The notes under the pieces were generated by a model. The model ran no database searches. It had not been told where the DNA came from and saw nothing but the letters and a program-made list of their open reading frames with translations. A program made the position numbers and the translations under genes. From Candidatus Loosdrechtia aerotolerans (GTDB lineage Bacteria > Planctomycetota > Brocadiia > Brocadiales > Brocadiaceae): 63,286 nt of DNA. The stretch covers positions 1-63,286 of the forward strand of contig SOER01000016.1 of the NCBI GenBank assembly GCA_021646405.1, given 5' to 3'. This document shows, piece after piece, positions 49,136-57,668 of this stretch. The first letter of the stretch is position 1. Each line of letters begins with the position of its first letter.

Positions 49136-50281
49136 TTATTCAATAACCACCTTGCCCTTTTCCAGCTTTAATCCATACTGCTTGCTGCCGTAAGATCCGG
49201 CAGATGCTATGGTATAGATAGGGGTAAGATTTTTGTCACAGATGCCGTCTGCTATTTTTCTTCTCACCTTACTGATAGTCTGCCGCAATATTTTTGACGG
49301 GACTCCCCCCCGCTCTCTGTACTTTTCATACAACTCCTTGCCCTTCAAAGAGTTCTTGCCAAATATCTTTTCATACCATGCGACCAGGGCATTCAATGCG
49401 TCCCTTCCCATCAAACACCTTATTGAGATATAACAATCAACGCATTCGAGGCAGTATTTTCTGTCCGGATACTGGCAGTGATTCAGCTTTTGATCAATGA
49501 GTATCAGGTAAAGGGATAGTTCCATCGGTGTAAATTCAATAGTCTTGTCACCAATCTCAAGCACCCTGTCACACAGATTCACCTTCAGAGATTCCTGCAC
49601 CAGCGCAGTGTCTATTCCTTCCTGCCCCTGACGGACAAGTTCCCGGAAGCTATTGCTGCCCAGAAGCAATTTTTCCTTCAGACGGATAAACGGCAGTTCT
49701 GCCAACTGAACACCAGCCATGTCTGTTGTCATTTTTTTCACGGTCCCGTCAGGCATCCTGCACGGTATCAATTCCGGTTCTTTTGGAGGATAGAAAAATT
49801 CCGGATTACCTTCAAATTCAGGCCTTACCAGGACGTGATACAGCTTATCCCACGGCCTGCCAAAGAGTTGCAGGGCACCGCCAAGATAGAATCCCATAGT
49901 CTTACGCCCTCCGGCGATAGAACAGTGAAGCCGTGTCGTTGCGTCTCCTGCCTTTTCTCTGATAAATCCTGTTATGATATCTCCGGCTGCCTCATTCTCT
50001 TCGTTGTCTCTTATATCTTGCAACGGAGCACCGTCGCGGCCTTTTATTACTATAAGACAATCCTCATCAAAGCGTATCTGAGGGAGCTTGTATTCCTCAA
50101 TAAGTTGTGTAAGAATATTTCGTCTGATGAGGGTATCGGCAATCAGTTGTTTGCCGTAAGAAGTAGTTATGATGTAGAGTTCCCTGATAAATACAGGAGG
50201 GATGTTTCTGGATAGTGCATAAATTGTTTCAGTAACAATCTGTGGGGTGGCACCTGCTACGCAAATAAGAATGTCTTTCAT
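49136..50281 (-). CDS. CRISPR-associated CARF-HTH protein, NE0113 family
   Basis: This 381-aa protein has a CARF domain (about 1-190) that begins ILICVAGATPQIVTETIYAL and has the ligand loop SIAGGRKTMGFYLGG, the hallmark of the NE0113 CRISPR-associated family. A winged-helix-like C-terminal part (about 215-381; FTPMELSLYLIL, TISKVRRKIADG) surrounds a cysteine cluster (CLECVDC, later IRC). It is probably a regulator that responds to cyclic oligoadenylate from a type III effector. It lies at the left edge of the CRISPR island, with no partner gene in an operon. Confidence 0.8.
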   Translation of the reverse strand: MKDILICVAGATPQIVTETIYALSRNIPPVFIRELYIITTSYGKQLIADTLIRRNILTQLIEEYKLPQIRFDEDCLIVIKGRDGAPLQDIRDNEENEAAGDIITGFIREKAGDATTRLHCSIAGGRKTMGFYLGGALQLFGRPWDKLYHVLVRPEFEGNPEFFYPPKEPELIPCRMPDGTVKKMTTDMAGVQLAELPFIRLKEKLLLGSNSFRELVRQGQEGIDTALVQESLKVNLCDRVLEIGDKTIEFTPMELSLYLILIDQKLNHCQYPDRKYCLECVDCYISIRCLMGRDALNALVAWYEKIFGKNSLKGKELYEKYRERGGVPSKILRQTISKVRRKIADGICDKNLTPIYTIASAGSYGSKQYGLKLEKGKVVIE

Positions 50282-50494
50282 CTTTTACCTTGTCTGAACA
50301 TACTCATTTTTAAACCAATCAAGAATCTTTATATATTCTGCGGTGCAAACAGTAACATTTCATTTTGATACTGGGAATCTTTCGGGTAGAGAATATCTGG
50401 CAAAACTGGTTTAAACTTTCACGGTGCATCCTGAAAGAACATCGTGTTAATCATATTAGGTGTATCGATGTGGAAAATCAATAAAAATATTGTT

Positions 50495-50825
50495 AGTGAA
50501 GTAAGTCCTGAATAAGAGCATACAAAATCAACTATAGTATCCAAGGGATGAAACCGAACAGTATTTTAGACCGGGTGGCACGGACAAACTTGTTTGTCCG
50601 TGATGGTATAATTAATCCCGGTTCATTTTTGTTTGGTTTCATCTGGTAGATACTATACTTCATCGCGCAAATCAGGTTGAACCCACTCTGTTTTCAAGCC
50701 TCCCCAAGACTTTTTTTTAATTTCACATGATCAAACATAATCTCGGCTATGACTTCATCCTTCTGTGCCAATTTCTCTTCCAATTCCGTCTGAAGCAGAA
50801 CAAAAGGATTCTCTTTTCTACAAGG
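50495..50825 (-). pseudogene. IS3-like transposase ORF fragment interrupted by a MITE
   Basis: The frame ELEEKLAQKDEVIAEIM, then WVQPDLRDEV, resembles helper/N-terminal parts of IS3-type transposases. It stops at a TAG created by the TA-flanked element at 50533-50657. If that element and one TA are removed, the frame continues in register as DEVVDFVCSYS, which fits the family pattern. The rest is decayed. Confidence 0.5.
50533..50657. mobile_element. MITE with ~28-bp terminal inverted repeats and TA duplication
   Basis: The ends TATAGTATCCAAGGGATGAA and, on the other strand, TATAGTATCTACCAGATGAA are inverted repeats, followed by ACC(G/A)AACA in both. They resemble the termini of the IS630-type fragments nearby. 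The centre holds a perfect 10-bp stem ACGGACAAAC/GTTTGTCCGT. The element has no coding capacity. Confidence 0.75.
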
Positions 50826-50952
50826 GCTTAAAAAACAAGAAGGTCTTGATCAGGAAAGATAGAGTGCTCTCACACCTATCAATTTCTTTTATCCTCTTTC
50901 CTGTTTCCCCCTCCCTGCCATTCCTGCTTTCCTGAGATGTTCTCCTCATCGA

Positions 50953-51068
50953 TAGCGTTCTGCAGAGAATATTCAACAGATAAAACCGAACAGAATATGA
51001 AAGAGTACGTTTTAAAATTCCATTCTGGTATGTGCTAATATGTTCGATTTCATCCGTGGAGTACTATA
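50953..51068 (-). mobile_element. IS630-family terminal fragment inserted in a CRISPR repeat
   Basis: Read on the minus strand this matches the 47.2-kb IS630 terminus over about 115 bases. Its outer end, TACTATA, abuts ATACAGGTCTTCTTTCCTAT, the 3' portion of a CRISPR repeat, exactly at that repeat's internal TA. This is what TA-targeted insertion into the repeat would produce. Confidence 0.7.
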
Positions 51069-51152
51069 ATACAGGTCTTCTTTCCTATACATTCCCCTCC
51101 TGGGAGGGGTTAGGGGTGGGTAAAATACGTGTCGCAATCCCTTCTAATACAG
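51069..51152. CRISPR. Fossil CRISPR unit left of array 1
   Basis: A 3' half repeat of the array-2 type (51069-51088), a 42-base spacer-like segment and a 5' partial repeat (51131-51152, starting GTCGCAATCC) form one relic unit. The spacer core CATTCCCCTCCTGGGAGGGG recurs in a second relic near 60.7 kb. Confidence 0.7.
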
Positions 51153-51205
51153 CCGACATTCGAGAGGTTTCCTGTTAAGTTCGCAAATTTCTTGTAAAGG
51201 CGGAA

Positions 51206-51458
51206 AGCTCCGGAGGAGCGGCATATTAATAGAATGAGAATTTACCCACATGGTAAGCTCCAGAGGAGCGACATGTTGGTAACCCTCAGTTCAAGGTTCA
51301 GGGTTCATGGTTAAAAGCGTTAGGAAAAGGACTGTTTGGAGGTTATAAAGACTCGGGACGATTAGCATCGATTATTTCCGTGCCTTCTATGCCGCTCCTC
51401 TGGAGCTCAAGAGTGGTACCTATTGTTTTTCTATTAATATATCGCTCCTAACGGAGCT
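51206..51458. repeat. Four palindromic GCTCC-GGAGC modules
   Basis: Modules AGCTCCGGAGGAGCG (51206) and AGCTCCAGAGGAGCG (51256) face two inverted copies, CGCTCCTCTGGAGCT (51393) and CGCTCCTAACGGAGCT (51443). Flanks such as ATATTAATAGAA are shared by the first and last copies. They are REP-like dispersed repeats in a gene-free stretch. Confidence 0.65.
51286..51352 (+). repeat. Partial third copy of the flanking repeat
   Basis: This segment (GGTTAAAAGCGTTAGGAAAA then GGACTGTTTGGAGGTTAT) is a diverged direct copy of the start of the right flanking repeat at 60.86 kb and an inverted copy of the end of the left one. Confidence 0.6.
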
Positions 51459-51510
51459 TTCTACGTTTTTCAAAAAACGAAATTATTACAATATTCTTTC
51501 ATTTACCGGC

Positions 51511-51533
51511 GAAAACCTCTTGAATATCAGATA
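51511..51533 (+). repeat. Dispersed repeat copy 4, joined to array 1
   Basis: The motif AAAACCTCTTGAATATCAGA, then TAC, is a diverged copy of the repeat at 107-132. It replaces the 5' half of the leader-distal CRISPR repeat, with the junction in shared ATAC bases. Confidence 0.6.
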
Positions 51534-54010
51534 CAGGTCTTTTTTCCTATGCATGAAATAACTTTTATTGTACATACAAAAGAAGTCGCAATCCCTTCTA
51601 ATACAGGTCTTTTTTCCTATTCTTGTGAAGAGTATCATGTTGTATCAATATTGTCGCAATCCCTTCTAATACAGGTCTTTTTTCCTATCAAGTGATTAGC
51701 TATATATTAGAGTGCAATCGGGTCGCAATCCCTTCTAATACAGGTCTTTTTTCCTATGAAATCGAAATCTGGGAAGAAATCCAAATCTGGGTCGCAATCC
51801 CTTCTAATACAGGTCTTTTTTCCTATCAGCGTCAAAAATACGGGTTTCCTGTAATAATATGTCGCAATCCCTTCTAATACAGGTCTTTTTTCCTATTACT
51901 CGCCCAGACAACTGGGAGTACCGGTTAGGTCGCAATCCCTTCTAATACAGGTCTTTTTTCCTATCCGGAATACCAGACAGCATGGAAAGAAGCGTAGTCG
52001 CAATCCCTTCTAATACAGGTCTTTTTTCCTATCTCCATAACATGTCCCCCGCGTGAATGGCTATGTGTCGCAATCCCTTCTAATACAGGTCTTTTTTCCT
52101 ATAGGTGTATCTGGTGGGTTTAAGGCTCTTTCTGGCGTCGCAATCCCTTCTAATACAGGTCTTTTTTCCTATTCTGGGAAGAAATCGAAATAGTTTTATT
52201 TTGCCAGTCGCAATCCCTTCTAATACAGGTCTTTTTTCCTATGCAGAAGCACTTGCAAGATGCCTCTTGAAAGGAGGTCGCAATCCCTTCTAATACAGGT
52301 CTTTTTTCCTATAAATAATAAGGAGCACATTATAAATGCGAATGCACGTCGCAATCCCTTCTAATACAGGTCTTTTTTCCTATAATTACTGAAAAGCCAA
52401 ATTGAACTGGCGTGTTCGGGTCGCAATCCCTTCTAATACAGGTCTTTTTTCCTATGTTTTTATTTGGTAAGTTTGTGGGGGAAAACAAGTCGCAATCCCT
52501 TCTAATACAGGTCTTTTTTCCTATACAATGCATTCATAAAGAATGTTATTATCCATGGTCGCAATCCCTTCTAATACAGGTCTTTTTTCCTATGAGATTG
52601 TGGAAGAGGGTTAGAACCACGGAACACACGTCGCAATCCCTTCTAATACAGGTCTTTTTTCCTATGCAGTTAAAAAAGATTACCTTTGTGACACGAGTGC
52701 GGTCGCAATCCCTTCTAATACAGGTCTTTTTTCCTATCCTGGAAGGACTACCAGATGACTTGGAAGTCGGAAGGTCGCAATCCCTTCTAATACAGGTCTT
52801 TTTTCCTATTAGAATTTATTAATGAATTGTGCAAAACCTTAAGTCGCAATCCCTTCTAATACAGGTCTTTTTTCCTATACCAGCCCAGACAATTGGGTGT
52901 ATCGGTTAGATGAAGGTCGCAATCCCTTCTAATACAGGTCTTTTTTCCTATATACAAATTGAAGTAATATCGATTTCCGGTTCAAGTCGCAATCCCTTCT
53001 AATACAGGTCTTTTTTCCTATAGTATGGGAAATGGAAACTAATCACTATAATTGTCGCAATCCCTTCTAATACAGGTCTTTTTTCCTATGAAAGCAATTA
53101 TTACAACTACGTATGTTTTATTCCTGTCGCAATCCCTTCTAATACAGGTCTTTTTTCCTATGATGGAAGGAGTTCTGAACGAAGAAAATCTTCCAAGTCG
53201 CAATCCCTTCTAATACAGGTCTTTTTTCCTATTGAAGGAAGAAGTAATTATTGTTGACGGTTGGCGTCGCAATCCCTTCTAATACAGGTCTTTTTTCCTA
53301 TGAGATGGAAAATTTCGTTTCGATTCTGCAGGAAGCGTCGCAATCCCTTCTAATACAGGTCTTTTTTCCTATGAATAAATGAAAGAAGAAGTAGTTTTTG
53401 TTAGCGGTGTCGCAATCCCTTCTAATACAGGTCTTTTTTCCTATTAGAAAGGAGATAGAATGTTAGTATTCATAGACTTAGTCGCAATCCCTTCTAATAC
53501 AGGTCTTTTTTCCTATTGCAGACCTCAACCAGGAAGAGCGGGAATTTCTAGTCGCAATCCCTTCTAATACAGGTCTTTTTTCCTATTCGAGTATTGCGAG
53601 CAGCCATGAAATCCAAAAAGGAGTCGCAATCCCTTCTAATACAGGTCTTTTTTCCTATGGATATATCACAGGTTTATATGTATTAGTAAAACACGTCGCA
53701 ATCCCTTCTAATACAGGTCTTTTTTCCTATGACCTGAGACAGCTATGTGTTCAGATTGTTGCTGTCGCAATCCCTTCTAATACAGGTCTTTTTTCCTATG
53801 AATATGTAAACGAAAACAAAATAGAATATTCATAGTCGCAATCCCTTCTAATACAGGTCTTTTTTCCTATGGGCCGATAGCTCTGGAGGTGTGCAGACCT
53901 TCGGAGTCGCAATCCCTTCTAATACAGGTCTTTTTTCCTATTTTGATTTTTATTTTATCATCTTAATTCAGAAAGTCGCAATCCCTTCTAATACAGGTCT
54001 TTTTTCCTAT
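51531..54010 (-). CRISPR. CRISPR array 1: 35 full 36-bp repeats plus one partial
   Basis: The repeat begins GTCGCAATCC and ends CTTTTTTCCTAT on the plus strand; 35 intact copies run from 51585 to 54010 and a 3' half copy lies at 51531-51550. Spacers are 32-37 bases and repeat starts are 68-73 bases apart. On the minus strand the repeat ends ATTGCGAC, like the ATTGAAAC 5' handle of mature type I/III crRNAs, so I infer minus-strand transcription. The degenerate copy then lies at the leader-distal end, and the cas operon lies upstream on the same strand. Many spacers read as sense coding sequence on the plus strand; see findings. Confidence 0.97.
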
Positions 54011-54113
54011 AGCACCCCCTTCCCTTTCTCACGTATTATCAAGTACTTACAAAACCGGTTTTTCATTATATCAGATGTTTTAAAAGTTAGCATGGAAATA
54101 TTTCTGAAATATT
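54011..54113 (-). promoter_or_regulatory. Predicted leader of CRISPR array 1
   Basis: This AT-rich gap lies between the array's first transcribed repeat and the stop of cas2b. A tandem palindrome GAAATATTTC (54095-54104 and 54106-54115) lies about 85 bases from the array and runs into the end of cas2b. A related tandem palindrome lies at 59859-59879. The promoter itself is not obvious. Confidence 0.55.
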
Positions 54114-54389
54114 TCATAGGAATATCTCCACCCCTTCCGGAATCCTGTCTCCCTGACCAAGCACTACACATCGAATATTGGATGGCAGCGGGTATATCCG
54201 TATATCGTCTTTGTTGCTGTCAATTATACCTTTAAGTTCCTCTTTCAATCCTGTTAACTCCTGCCAGGTAAGTTTACAAAAGAATACCGAATACTGTATA
54301 TGCGTTCCGATACCCTTCAGCGTTTTAAATACCCGCCTTAGTCTTTTTGCATCGGTAATGTCATAACAAACGATATAATTACTCTTCAC
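54114..54389 (-). CDS. cas2: Cas2 endoribonuclease-fold protein, second copy (cas2b)
   Basis: This 91-aa protein has the Cas2 ferredoxin fold with the conserved aspartate in YIVCYDITDAKRLRRVFK and the strand IYPLPSNIRCVVLG. Cas2 bridges Cas1 dimers during spacer integration. It follows cas1b by 3 bases and is the last gene before array 1. It differs clearly from the other Cas2 encoded 2 kb upstream. Confidence 0.9.
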   Translation of the reverse strand: MKSNYIVCYDITDAKRLRRVFKTLKGIGTHIQYSVFFCKLTWQELTGLKEELKGIIDSNKDDIRIYPLPSNIRCVVLGQGDRIPEGVEIFL

Positions 54390-54392
54390 TGT

Positions 54393-55229
54393 CTATAGAT
54401 ACTGATTGAATTCCCCACCGAGTCTCAGTTCTCTGATAAGTTCAAACATACCGTCAATAATATGTTCTGTTAAGTTTACGACAGCATCCTTTCTGTTTTC
54501 AAACCGCACTGCTATTGCCTTTACATCTTCTGACGACATCTCTTTGTTTTTACGATGTTCAGCGCCTTTTTTTCCCTGGAAGAATTGAATTGACTGAATG
54601 TCTATCTCAGGACCGAGTACATGGCAAACATCCAGGGCAAGGCCAAAATCTCGCCTCCTGTGCATCACCCCCATGTGGGGGTCGAATTCCGACGCTATGA
54701 GTTTGCTTACAACCATTTCCAGAAAGACTGCGGAAATGGCATTACGAATATAGTGAAACCGTTTGCGATACGGTGCCGTGACGTTATCCATTACCCGCTG
54801 ATACTCTTCTTCTTTGAGGCCTACCGTAACATAGCTGTCGGGTATCTGCCTTTTTAAAAGCCTTTTCAGGACGGTGATCTGAACCCTCTGACGATATGCT
54901 CTCAAAAAGGTCATAAACCGCTTACTGTTATAATCTGACTCAAGGAATATCCTTTGTGTTTTATACTGTCCTGGCAGGTGGTGTTTGTACGGTAGTGTTA
55001 CCGCTATCTGGCTGCCTTTCCTGTCGAAGAATGTTATGGGAATATTGTTTTGGGTAAAGAGGGTTATCAGGCTGGTATCCAGTTTGATATTCCCTACAAT
55101 TACCACCCGCTGAATCATCCTCGCAGGCACACGCCTGCCTGACTTCTCCCCTTCCTTCACCACGATGGAAGGTCCGTCTCTTATTACGCTGAGTGTTGTG
55201 TTTTCATTCAGATAAAGTGTCTTTTCCAT
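54393..55229 (-). CDS. cas1: Divergent Cas1 homologue (cas1b)
   Basis: This 278-aa protein has a clear Cas1 N-terminal beta domain (MIQRVVIVGNIKLDTSLITL) and a helical domain with FDPHMGVMH, keeping the metal-binding His190. Asp200 in LALD is kept, but the next acidic position of canonical Cas1 is His203 (DVCH instead of DLIE). The usual EGxA motif is not recognisable; Glu140-142 are the only candidates. It is about 40 aa shorter than its neighbour. Its start overlaps the end of cas1a by 26 bases. It may be a structural partner in a mixed integrase or a diverged second enzyme. Confidence 0.88.
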   Translation of the reverse strand: MEKTLYLNENTTLSVIRDGPSIVVKEGEKSGRRVPARMIQRVVIVGNIKLDTSLITLFTQNNIPITFFDRKGSQIAVTLPYKHHLPGQYKTQRIFLESDYNSKRFMTFLRAYRQRVQITVLKRLLKRQIPDSYVTVGLKEEEYQRVMDNVTAPYRKRFHYIRNAISAVFLEMVVSKLIASEFDPHMGVMHRRRDFGLALDVCHVLGPEIDIQSIQFFQGKKGAEHRKNKEMSSEDVKAIAVRFENRKDAVVNLTEHIIDGMFELIRELRLGGEFNQYL

Positions 55230-56166
55230 CCATGACCCTCACTGAAATATCCCTTGCCCTCCTGGCAATATCTTTTCTAATCGTTCCGGCCCATTCCTCA
55301 TAAACGGAATAAAACTTCTTCCTGGCATTTTTCTTTAAATAAACCCCTTCTTTCTCCTGCACAAAATCTTCTGAGGTACATTTTCCGTCTTTAAACATCT
55401 CCCATACAAACCGGTCTGTCATCGGCCGAAATAGCTCAATCAGGTCGCAGGCAAGGGAGTCCCGTCCGTAATCAAAACAATGATAAAAACCAATCGTAGG
55501 GTCAAGCCCCGCAACCTGTATCTCCCTTACCGCCTCATAATGAACCAGCGTATAGCAAAGTGAGAGCATTGCATTTACCGGGTCTTTCGGAGGTCTCCTG
55601 GTGCGGGTGTTAAAATCCAGGGATTCAGGGAATAGTCTGGTAAACGCAGAAAAATATGCATTCGAAGCAGCGCCTTCATATCCCCTCAGACTCTCAAGGG
55701 TATCACATTTTGAAGCGATGCTGTCAGCAATATTCTCAAGAGTGCAGAAAACACTGTAAAAAGTTTCCTTCGGGTTTACCTCTCCATTGTTTTTTATTGC
55801 CTCTCCGAGAAATTCACTTTGATGCCCGATCTTCCCGAGGACAATTTCCTTTGATATTGCTATGGCAAAGTCCCTGTTGAGAGATTTTTCATATTGTTTG
55901 ACCCTCAGAATGCTGTTGTTATGGAGACGTCCGGTAAGGATACCCCGGTACTGGAGTCCTCTGCCTGACAGGAATATAACGCTGCTTCCGTTATCTGCAA
56001 GTTTGTTGAGTACGCTTGTTTCTACAGTATTATTCCCAACAATTATCACTCTGTTAAGCGGACGTACGGGAACAATGCCTTCCCTTTTTCCGTCCAGGTA
56101 AAAGGCAATTGATTCACCGTCAAGCTTTATGTGATAACCCTTTCTGTCAATATATAATGTACCCAT
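55204..56166 (-). CDS. cas1: Canonical Cas1 integrase (cas1a)
   Basis: This 320-aa protein shows all Cas1 active-site positions: Glu164 in GYEGAASNAYF, His229 in LDPTIGFYH, and Asp241/Glu244 in ACDLIELFRP. The NFxTRxRRPPKDPVNA-type segment is also present. It should integrate spacers with Cas2. It lies 8 bases after cas2a and overlaps cas1b, so the order is cas2a-cas1a-cas1b-cas2b. Confidence 0.95.
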   Translation of the reverse strand: MGTLYIDRKGYHIKLDGESIAFYLDGKREGIVPVRPLNRVIIVGNNTVETSVLNKLADNGSSVIFLSGRGLQYRGILTGRLHNNSILRVKQYEKSLNRDFAIAISKEIVLGKIGHQSEFLGEAIKNNGEVNPKETFYSVFCTLENIADSIASKCDTLESLRGYEGAASNAYFSAFTRLFPESLDFNTRTRRPPKDPVNAMLSLCYTLVHYEAVREIQVAGLDPTIGFYHCFDYGRDSLACDLIELFRPMTDRFVWEMFKDGKCTSEDFVQEKEGVYLKKNARKKFYSVYEEWAGTIRKDIARRARDISVRVMDGKDTLSE

Positions 56167-56174
56167 GGTATCCT

Positions 56175-56456
56175 TTATCCGAAATAAAAAAACTCAGGAT
56201 CTTTTGGGGGTAATGCGGTACCCATGGTATGAGACCTGCTTCTGCCGTCAAGGGGGAAGATATGAATCCGGTCAGTGCTCTCATCAATAATATGTGATAC
56301 ACCGGTGATAACCTCCCTCAGTTCTCCTTGTGTAAGGAAACATTCAAAGACGGACTTCTGACCGCCCGTGCTGAATCCCTTCAAAAAATACCGCAGCCGG
56401 TTAAGGCGTTTTGGTGTACAAATATCGTATGCCACAATATAAAGATCTCTTTGCAT
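56175..56456 (-). CDS. cas2: Cas2, first copy (cas2a)
   Basis: This 93-aa protein has the Cas2 fold with the conserved aspartate in YIVAYDICTPKRLNRLRYFL, the KSVFECFLT strand and IHIFPLDGRS. It is the first gene of the adaptation module and lies immediately upstream of the canonical cas1. Confidence 0.92.
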   Translation of the reverse strand: MQRDLYIVAYDICTPKRLNRLRYFLKGFSTGGQKSVFECFLTQGELREVITGVSHIIDESTDRIHIFPLDGRSRSHTMGTALPPKDPEFFYFG

Positions 56457-56592
56457 AGCACAATACCTGACCGGTTTTTGCTTTCAAATGCTCTTTCCTT
56501 TGAAAATTCTTATACAATCAAGCTAAAAGACATCAGGAAATCTACCATTTCAATAATTATGTCGTAATTTTCACCTAATGCGCTGATTAATT

Positions 56593-57585
56593 TCATGCTT
56601 TAATAAAATACTTTCCCAGTCCGAAACTTGTTCCCTTTCCGACGTGAAGTATTTCCCCTGCCTTAATGAATGGATAAAAGGGTGAAACGATACCTTTGTA
56701 TACGATATCTCCCACAAATCCGCCGAGCTTCATCCTTGTATCCTGTCTGCGGGAATACCGTTCCCAATCGCGCCACTGAAGGTTCGATACCTTTATACCT
56801 GTTGTACGTGCCTCATCTATAAGTATGCGGTGATATCCCTCATTGAACAATCCGCTGTCTTCAGAATTATCTTTACAATAGTAGTGCCTGAGTAGAAATA
56901 ATCGTCTCAAAAGCTGTCTGATAAAGATATGAAATTCCAGGTCAATAATAAGTTTACCGCTGTACTTAAGACGGGTAGGTGTGAGAAATCTCACGGTAAT
57001 TTCTTCGGCAGTGTTCTGTACTGTGTCTGGGATCCTTCCCTCCACCGCTGAAAGGATACTTTGGTTTAAATCTATACACTCATCGCCAAAGGGTTTAACC
57101 TTACGGGTTTTAGAACAGTAGATTAATTTAGAATCATCCTCTGCATCAACCGTATATACCTCCCGGAGCTGGCAACTGCCTCTTCCTCTGCCAATGCCAT
57201 TTTTTCCCAGCAGGTCAAAGGTGTAAATAAAATAGGGCAGGTATTGTATTGCATCGCCAATGAGAACCAGGCCAAGAGAGAACGTTTGTCCCGTAAGATA
57301 CCTTTGTTTCTCTTCTTCAGGTGGTTCTATGACAAACGGATGAGGAATGGAATTTACCCTGCCAAGTATATTAGCCTCATCCGGAGAGTGGGATTCAAAG
57401 ATGTATGCATAGGCGCATCTTTGTTTAAGCAGGCAGTCACGGCAGTCTGTCTTCTTCAGGGTACAGGCAACTTTTTTGAACTGAACGCCAAACGCCCCTC
57501 TGAAGGTAGAGCCTTTATAGGAAGGAAGGTGTATTTCCTCTTCTGCTTCCATAATAAAGGTAAAGCGTTTGTAGGGTATTTTCAT
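56593..57585 (-). CDS. cas6: Cas6 crRNA-processing endoribonuclease
   Basis: This 330-aa protein resembles the PF10040 Cas6 group. The C-terminal part has WRDWERYSRRQDTRMKLGG and HVGKGTSFGLGKYFIKA, with the glycine-rich loop of RAMP proteins, and the N-terminal part has SYKGSTFRGAFG. A cysteine cluster (CRDCLLKQRC) may bind zinc. It should cut the array transcript to leave an 8-nt ATTGCGAC tag. It lies between the CARF-HEPN gene and cas2a. Confidence 0.88.
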   Translation of the reverse strand: MKIPYKRFTFIMEAEEEIHLPSYKGSTFRGAFGVQFKKVACTLKKTDCRDCLLKQRCAYAYIFESHSPDEANILGRVNSIPHPFVIEPPEEEKQRYLTGQTFSLGLVLIGDAIQYLPYFIYTFDLLGKNGIGRGRGSCQLREVYTVDAEDDSKLIYCSKTRKVKPFGDECIDLNQSILSAVEGRIPDTVQNTAEEITVRFLTPTRLKYSGKLIIDLEFHIFIRQLLRRLFLLRHYYCKDNSEDSGLFNEGYHRILIDEARTTGIKVSNLQWRDWERYSRRQDTRMKLGGFVGDIVYKGIVSPFYPFIKAGEILHVGKGTSFGLGKYFIKA

Positions 57586-57645
57586 GGTATATTATGTAGT
57601 GATATTTTTCATCCGGAAAAAACAAAACACGGAAAAACGGGTGGC

Positions 57646-57668
57646 ACAGACAAACTCCGTTTGTCCGT
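57646..57668. other. Hairpin after the CARF-HEPN gene
   Basis: A near-perfect stem ACAGACAAAC/GTTTGTCCGT lies directly beyond the CARF-HEPN stop codon, inside the gap before cas6. A sibling lies in the centre of the MITE at 50580-50601, and both follow GGGTGGCAC. It could end or process the transcript, but no T-run follows. Confidence 0.5.

Noticed and set aside
51689-51721. Spacer sharing ATTAGAGTGCAAT with the IS630 terminus at 47.2 kb, a possible self-targeting spacer
   Set aside because: Only 13 bases match, which is expected by chance given the number of spacers and the window size; flanks differ.
52412-52822. Open frame through array 1 encoding repeats of QSLLIQVFFP
   Set aside because: It is the CRISPR repeat translated; the periodic peptide comes from the 36-bp repeats and has no ribosome site. 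Similar frames in array 2 (61528-61770, 62101-62379, 62607-62834) are the same artefact.
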